Source of the DNA: Immersiella caudata
Taxonomy: Eukaryota > Ascomycota > Sordariomycetes > Sordariales > Lasiosphaeriaceae
Length of the DNA stretch: 64,000 nucleotides
Reading direction: 5' to 3'
Assembly (NCBI GenBank): GCA_030512335.1
Contig: JAULSU010000005.1
Location: 2,790,001 to 2,854,000, forward strand
The notes beneath the pieces were generated by a model that was not told where the DNA came from, did not search any database, and was given only the letters and a program-made list of their open reading frames with translations. Positions 57,301 through 64,000 of the stretch are shown piece by piece. The position numbers and the translations under genes are program-made. The number at the start of each line of letters is the position of its first letter. Positions within the stretch are counted from its first letter, which is position 1.

Positions 57301-58385
57301 CCGTGAGTTACCAAGACCTGAGAGCTCCGAGTCGATGGTTTCATAGAGCGACCAGATACGAAGCTCGCTCGCAAGTTCGACAAACTCATCTTGCATCCGG
57401 AAAAGGGAAGGGTGGCCAACCCGGATCTCATCTGACAGTGACTTTGGAAGGCTCCTTTGAAGCCGAAGCAACTGCCGTATGCTTTCCTTCAGATTCTTCA
57501 TTGACATGTAACTCGATCCGCGGTGCGGTGTGGCTGTCGGGATGTTAAAACAGTCCATCGTCACGCAGATAGAGAGGGTTTACCAAAGAAGGCTACTCCG
57601 TGGCAATTGTACATGATCTGTCGGTACTCTGGCAACTTGGATGCCAGCAGAAGAGCAAGTTTCACAACCAGGCCACCAATGCTATGCGCAATAAAGAATA
57701 TGGGACGTGAAGGACGCTGGACAGCTGTCAGCAAGGGGTCCGAAACGGCACAAATCACACTTACCGTTCCCTGCCTCTGCCTCTGAACTTGATCCAGCAG
57801 ATCTCTAGCGAGTATCTCGAGGTTGATACCGTCTACCAAGGCGCGGTGCCTGTACAGCAAGACTCTCGCAGTGCTCGCGGACCGACGAATACCTTGACGA
57901 ACCCACATGTGGCCCGCCTTGGGTAAGGGGCGATCGATCGCAGGACTAAGTATGGCATCGGCAGCCAACCGGGCGACAGTAGGAAGCCTTCGCAAATCGC
58001 TATAAGAAGGCGACCCAAAGTAGTCATCGGGCAGCGGATCTGAAGCCCATGTCTGAACTGGGTCCGCACCCGGACACGGAACCGTGATTACATCGACTTT
58101 CGTTTCATTGTAACCTGTACCCTCGATGTCTCCATCGATATGAGCAAACCCCGGCTCCAGGTCCGCCTGGTTCGCGCCGGCAGATGGCGACCAAGTGAGT
58201 CCCTCCTTCTTCACCGCATCAGTCCCATTTTCTACGTCGTTTGCCCGTTCCTTGGCCGCCATATCAACTCTCGAGGTCTTATCTGAAGTGGCAGCTTGCC
58301 ACTTGGTCGCTGCATTGTCGCCGTCGCTGATCTGTCTCACTCTCTCCACTGCCTCGGCCTTGCTTGATTGGCCCTCTTTCTCCAT
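54322..58385 (-). CDS. Alpha/beta-hydrolase (lipase-like) domain fused to CorA-type Mg2+ transporter
   Basis: Six exons are the best model: 57765-58385, 57584-57716, 55477-57533, 55370-55420, 54915-55319 and 54322-54858, for 1267 residues. The 48-nt second gap (57717-57764) is in frame, so a form retaining it (1283 residues) is possible. The N-terminal third resembles fungal DUF676/SERAC1-like hydrolases: VITVPCPGADPVQTW, WVRQGIRR, the nucleophile elbow in IFFIAHSIGGLVVKLAL, and FFATPHRGSSY across an intron. A Ser/Thr-rich linker follows. The region from about 540 has FMWIHTPFTNPSWVRNIFD and YVYFPYLHFDTY, as in fungal CorA-like proteins. The C-terminus has a long coiled coil (LDDELNQLSKLFETQESVI), then two membrane helices with the signature FTGLFGMNTSD between them, and a K/R-rich cytosolic tail. 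Both halves are in one continuous set of exons. Substrate and ion unknown. Confidence 0.85.
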
Positions 58386-60688
58386 CCAGGCAAATATCAG
58401 CAAGACCAACTAGGTCGTGGTCATCAAAAAGACGCGATTCCGAAAACAAAATGATATGGGCAAATATGAATAGATAAGACGGACGCTTGGAAAAGAACAA
58501 GCATATCACTCCAAAAAGTGACATACTTGGGGAAAATAAAGAGGCGACAGAGCGCGATGTCGAAATCACGCCAAGCTCAATGGATTATGCCAAGAACCGC
58601 GCCCCAGGCTCGCGATGGCGCGCATCTGGGGACGGCAAAACGGCACGGCCTGAGCCGCTCGCCACAGGCTACCACAGCCCCAAAACGCCTTCCAGAAGCG
58701 CGCTGGAGCAGGCGATTGGTGTGCCCCGTGACATGCTGTGTGGTGTCACTAGGGCTCGTTTCGCTCGCCAGAGTCTGAGGGATTGCAGCCCCTAGCAGGC
58801 CCTGTATTTGGATGCGCCATCGTGAGTGGCTTGGTGAGTGGGGATTTTGATGCTTTTCGATCTGTCATTTCTGAGAGCCGCGGGTTGACAAGTCGGCTTG
58901 AGAATGAACTTGTCCGAGAGGGGCGGCAGATGTAAAAACGTCCGGGTACAATTCCCTCAAAAACAGTCCATGCGGGGAGCAGGTTTGTGTTTCTTTTGCA
59001 GTCGGTATGCGCTCGGCGTGGCAGATCTCAATGCTTGGTCGAGAAAAGCATTGTTGACCCACTGCGCCTTCCCGTTCCTTCCCATGGAGCTATCACGTGG
59101 CTACCCAACCACAACACAGCCTCCAGTCTCTCCGTGCAAATCAGCCTAGCACCCGACGACTGGTCAGCAGAATGACGAAGAGTACCTGAGGATGGACATC
59201 GTATGCCTCCGAGTTCTTGGGTGCTTCCAGGCCGCGGTTCATTTTCGATTTGCTCGGCTTGAAGGGTTAGGCCAGGTTCCCGACGGGAATTCCATGTCTA
59301 GCAAACAACTAACACCACGGAAAACGTGAAAGTATGGAGGCTGATATTTCAATCAGAAAAGGGGGGCCAATGGATAACAATGCATAAGAGGACAGCCTCC
59401 AAGTTTCCTCGGCTTGTGTTGACTGAACCTGTAGGAAATTTCCGAGCTTCACACAACATCTCCTAGTCCAGCCCCAGCACATTCCAGCTTGAAGCGCCCG
59501 AGATTTGTAGGTAGTTGCAGTTTTCCCTCATGATGCCCGAGTCCAATGACAGGAAAATGTTCTAGTGCGCTATCAGGTGCTTGAAATCTGGAGATGGGAG
59601 TGCGAATGATTCACCTCGACCGCCGAAGCACTTAAATCAAAGAAAACGATGACCATGGTCATGCAACAAGGGCCTCGAAGCCCATTGGGGGGTATTAATA
59701 CCTCGTGGTTTGAAGACACCTACAATGCAATGAATGGAGCTCTACGGCGTTTTTGACTCGAGCCCCCTGAGACTCGACTCGAGCGTGCCGACAATTTGGG
59801 CCAGTGTCATGGAAAACAGCACTCCCATTTTCAAGCCGGCCTTGAGGCAGTTCTTTCCGCTTCTCGGCGCGAGTTGGCAAGAGCGACTAGGTATAAATGT
59901 TTTATAGGTAGTGTCCTTATATGAAATAAAATCAATTCTAGGAGTAAATGTCAGCAGGTCAGTGCCCATGACCGAAGATCGTTGATTTGTTCGTGCCGGT
60001 TGCCAGTTGCCAGGCAGCGGTGAGCTGTTGCTTTAAGCTCTTGTGTTGAGCGGTTCGACCTCAGAATGGTAAAAAGCCTTCATACTTGCCAATTTCTTCA
60101 TCGCCGACCTGGAGTCGCCTGCCCGCCCTGAACCTTCAGGAGTGAAAGAAATGAATTCTGCACATGATTGATGCATTGCCTTGGCGTCTTTGGTTCCAGA
60201 GTCTTTGAATTCAGCAACAGTCCTGCAGTGCAAAGTTGACATTGGCGAAGTGGTATAAATTCAGGGCAATAGAGATCCTGGCTCGAAGAACGCTCTCGTC
60301 ATTGCAGCTTTTGTAGCGGTCACAGAGCCAAACTCGGCTGTCTGCGGAGGCTCAAGTCGGGGCCGAGAGTTGCCCCATTTCTCAGGCAGCCAGGTTTCAG
60401 CACAGACCCATCTTAGCTTGGGCCCACTTATCCTCGTCTTTGGAGGTCTTTTGACAACAATTCTTCTGACCTCAAGCGTGCAGCGACGATAGCATCCATC
60501 AACCCGACGTGCTCCATTCCTCCTCGTTCCGTCACCCGCACCCTCGACTCTGCATTGAAATCGCCGCGCCTGACTGTGCCGCCAGTTCAGTTCCAGTCCC
60601 GCGCCGTGCGCCGCCCGACCGTCGAGAGGAAGAGGCTCTGTCCGCCAGGGGATAGCCGTCGACTTCCCTTCCGCCTTGTTGCCCTCCC
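58386..60688. other. Spacer (2.3 kb) between divergent genes
   Basis: Promoters of the lipase-CorA gene and of NOT1. No supported gene; frames such as 60033-60242 (minus, 69 codons) start with ATG but show no family motif. A short pyrimidine-rich leader precedes NOT1. Confidence 0.4.
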
Positions 60689-63600
60689 ATGGTGCCTCAA
60701 CCCAGAACGGGATCGTTCTCGCCAAACCCAACCGCGCAACCTATCTATACTGGCCTGAGCCAGTCGCCCCATCCCTCCTACGCAGGAGCGCCGAGTGCGG
60801 GTGCCAGCCCAAGCACCACGAGCAGCCCCACCGGCAACACCCTCAGCAAGATCGCCGTCGCCCAAGTCTACCTCCTGCTGAGCACCATCAAGCAGGACAG
60901 AGACGACCCGCACAAGTGGGACGCACAAATAGAGTCTCTCAGGAAGGTAAGACATCTTCGCATTCCGCTCTCGCGTCACGTTGGCGGCTGCCGCCGCCAG
61001 CGTCGCGTCCCCGCCTGAGCGCTCCAGCTGACGCTCGCTTCTCTCTAGCTCATCGATGACCACGGTATGGATGTCTTTACAAAGTACTTTTCGCGGCTTG
61101 TTGCCGCCAATGCCAGCCATATCTTTCCAAGCCACAACAGGTCGGTAGCGGCCCCGAATAATAACTACCACCTACTGGCGGACGAGATGGGCAAGCTCTC
61201 TCAGGACTTCAAGCAGTCACGACAGATCGCCGAGGCCATCGAGACTGGCACAGACGATATCTTCCGAGACTTTGATCTGTCTACATTTATGGAGCATTTC
61301 CAGCTGGATGCTCTCGAGAAGACAGTGCTGGCTCTGGCCTTCAAACTCGGGACTCGGTCCGATTTGAAAACAAAGGGTATGTTATGTGCCTCGCGCCCCG
61401 TACCGATGCCAAATCGGCGACGATGCACGTGTCTCACTTACTGAAATCTTCACAGCCGATGCCATCCTTTCTACCAACTTCCCGACCTTCGTAAATACTC
61501 TTAGCCGACCGGATGGCAAGCATTCAGACCTCGAACCGGATTTCATCGCTGAGCTGATCGACCGGTTTATCCAACTGCACCCCCCCAATTTTGGCTCCGT
61601 TTCTAAGAGGGAGCTCGAACACAAAGTGCAGAGCCGGTACCAACAGTCGCCTGATTCCAAGCCACCACCATCTCAAGTACTAGCGGCACTGGACCTCATG
61701 CGGGTTCTTGCTGACAACAAGCCGCAGTGTGCGCTTGCAATCTATATCCAACGCACAGGCTCCAACTTCACGCTTGATGAGGAAACTTGCGTGGGCTTTC
61801 TCCAGAATCGGCCGTCTAACATCCAGCTGAGCGAAGAGCAAGTTTCCCTCGCCCTGACCTACACCACCATCAGCCTGACCCCGCGACACAATCCCTCGGT
61901 GCTCGTGTCGGCTCTCCGCCGAGTCTTGCCCGGAAGCTTTCTATGGCCAAACGTCATCGCCAGCTTCGATCATCCTTCGGCCCGCATTACTTCAACGCAA
62001 TTCCTCCGACTCTATAACGCTCTGCTGCCAATAGCGCAAGAAGATGGAAACAAGATTGACATCGAACATCTGTGGGGCGGGGACTGGGAGAACCCTGAGA
62101 CACAGCTATCTTTCATCTGCGCCTTTGCATCTTTGACGCCTGAGCAGCTGGATGCGACAACTATCCCAGGTCTAAAGACAACATTCAAGGTGGAGGATTA
62201 TTCTCGATCACCAGAGTCGGTTCGGCTCTACGCCGCCTACGCGGTGAAACATCCTCTCGTTTCTGAAGCTGCTCTTACGGCTGTCTTCAACGTCGCCCTG
62301 CATTCCATGCATGCCAGCCAAAGCACAGAGGCTAAGCGCCTCTTCCAAGACGTGGTTGTTCCCAACCTTGCCGTTTTTGTGGTCTCAGCGTTTGGCGTGC
62401 CAAAGCCGTGGCCGACCATGGCGGAAGACACCCTCATTTCCTTATTCGACGGCTTTATCCCCAAGTCTCCGGAAGGAGATTTCGTCTTGGACAGTTTGTG
62501 GAGGAGGGACAATGAGTGGGTCAAACAGCGGCTCGTCGACAACCACGCGTTGAAACCCATGGGTATCACGTTAATCTTTGACATTGCCCTTCGACACAAC
62601 TGGCTTGAGGAACTTGTCTATTATCCGACCGGCTTTGGGCTTGACCTGGTCGCTTTGGCGCATACTGAAGGTCTTCTGGATATCCAACAATGGGCCCAGA
62701 AAGCCGCCAGTCGAAGTGTCGATTTCGCGCGTACGATCTTGCAGTACTTGATCATCAAGGCAAGCGTGGAGATTGCCACCCAGCGCGCCGCGCTTGTTGG
62801 CGAGTTAACCTCAGTCAAGCAAACCATTCCTCTGCAAATCAAGACCGTCTCGGCGATGCTGCAAGTCTTGGAAGAATTCTTGCCGACAAAGAATCCTGTC
62901 CCAGAGCTCATTCTTGTCCAGCGCCAGTGCATCACGGCGTACCCAAGGCTCATCAACTACGGCGAAGGCTTTGACGACATCATTGATGCCAACGGGCGAG
63001 AAGGTAACGCATTACCTCCCGCCGCAAACGCCAGAATGGAAGAACACTACAAGAAGATGTACAGCGACGAGATCGAAGTTCGCAATATCGTCGACATTCT
63101 TGAACGTTATAAGCGGTCCAGGGATCCCCTCGAGCAGGACGTCTTCGCTTGTATGATCCACGGATTATTCGACGAGTATTCCCATTACGTCGACTACCCG
63201 CTTGAGGCCCTGGCAACCACCGCTGTCCTGTTTGGCGGGATAATTTCCCACAAGCTGATATCGGACCTGCCCCTCCAAATCGGACTGGGAATGATTCTGG
63301 AAGCCGTGAGGGACCACCACCCGGATGAGTCCATGTACAAATTCGGGCTGCAGGCACTCATCCAACTCTTCGGCCGCCTCCGTGAGTGGCCGGGTTTTTG
63401 CAGGCAGCTGCACGCCATTCCCGGGCTCCAAGGAACAGAGGCCTGGAAGCAGGCCGACGCAATTGTTCGAGAGCTTGAAGAGGACATGGCTCGTACACGC
63501 AACGGCGGGCCGGCTTCCCACTTGAACATTGGTGGCGGCGACAGCTTGACCAACGGCGGGTTGGAGGATGCGCTTGGATTGGAACAGCATCCTCCCCCCT

Positions 63601-64000
63601 TTTCGTCTATCAACGTCGACCTTCCTCCGCCTGGCGTCACGTTCGAGGAGCCGAACGTTGACACACAGGGGAAGATTCAGTTTGTCCTCAACAATCTTAC
63701 CGATACGACATTGCAGGCGATGTTCAAGGAGTTGCGCGACATGCTGGATTTCAAGCATCAACAGTGGTTCGCTAGTCACCTGGTTGAAGAACGCGCCAAG
63801 ATGCAGCCCAATTATCACCACGTGTACCTTGAGCTTGTCAAGCAGTTCGAGGATAAGTCTCTCTGGGCCGAGGTGCTCAGGGAGACGTATATCAGCGTGG
63901 CGAGAATGCTCAACTCTGAACAAACGCTGCAAAGCTCAACCGAGAGAGGGCATCTCAAGAACTTGGGCGGCTGGCTTGGGCTTCTCACCTTGGCTCGCGA
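60689..64000 (+). CDS. NOT1: CCR4-NOT complex scaffold NOT1, N-terminal half (cut by window end)
   Basis: Central scaffold of the CCR4-NOT deadenylase. Exons 60689-60946, 61049-61376 and 61456 to the window edge give about 1043 residues, roughly half the expected 2100-2300. Residues 1-55 are Ser/Pro/Thr-rich. The HEAT-type N-terminal domain follows (KIAVAQVYLLLSTIKQDRDD, LIDDHGMDVFTKYFSRLV). The middle shows the family blocks WGGDWENPETQLSFICAFA, HPLVSEAALTAVFNVAL and NYGEGFDDIIDANGREG. The visible end lies in the MIF4G domain that binds the CAF1 nuclease: GKIQFVLNNLTDTTLQAMF, HQQWFASHLVEERAKMQP, and STERGHLKNLGGWLGLLTL. ATG60689 is followed by a plausible in-frame start without an upstream alternative. 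PAN2, at the other end of the window, acts in the same pathway, but the distance suggests coincidence. Confidence 0.95.

Noticed and set aside
60033..60242. 69-codon minus-strand frame starting with ATG
   Set aside because: Short, motif-free, in the promoter region of NOT1; not distinguishable from chance.

Overview
The window is nuclear DNA of a filamentous ascomycete (Pezizomycotina, most likely a Sordariomycete). The basis is short GT-AG introns of about 45-145 nt with GTAAGT/GTGAGT-type donors, moderately GC-rich coding sequence, kilobase-scale intergenic spacers, and gene families such as fungal eRF3 with a Q/Y/G-rich head, a copper-fist regulator, Yrb30 and a lipase-CorA fusion. Seventeen protein-coding genes have models I can join in frame from end to end; one more (637-2074) is coding-like but cannot be assembled cleanly. 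The last gene (NOT1) runs off the right edge. I saw no rRNA, tRNA, CRISPR or intact transposon.

Layout, left to right: an uncertain coiled-coil membrane gene (+); a cytochrome P450 (-); PAN2, the catalytic subunit of the Pan2-Pan3 deadenylase (-, nine exons); a mitochondrial oxoglutarate/malate carrier (-); a 3.6 kb spacer; a short-chain dehydrogenase (-); eRF3/SUP35 (-); a Yrb30-type Ran-binding protein (+); a SNF2 ATPase of the Rad5/Uls1 kind (+); a four-helix membrane protein (-); a second short-chain dehydrogenase (-); a second, related four-helix membrane protein (+); an EFM7-type methyltransferase (-); an RS-rich putative splicing protein (-); a copper-fist transcription factor (-); SR140/U2SURP (-); an FAD-dependent amine oxidase (+); TBP (-); a 4 kb spacer; ETF-ubiquinone oxidoreductase (-); a lipase-CorA fusion (-); and NOT1 (+, partial).

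Most of the genes are housekeeping: mRNA decay (PAN2, NOT1), splicing (SR140, the RS protein), translation (eRF3, EFM7), transcription (TBP, copper fist, SNF2), nuclear transport (Yrb30) and mitochondrial metabolism (carrier, ETF-QO). There is no secondary-metabolite-like cluster and no operon-like arrangement. The items most worth a second look are a 61-codon open extension directly behind the PAN2 stop codon in the same frame, a local pair of tetraspan membrane proteins sharing an intron position and a C-terminal LPxY motif, an alpha/beta-hydrolase fused to a CorA transporter, a metal-ligand-rich copper-fist protein, and the frame-disrupted first gene with its internal duplication.
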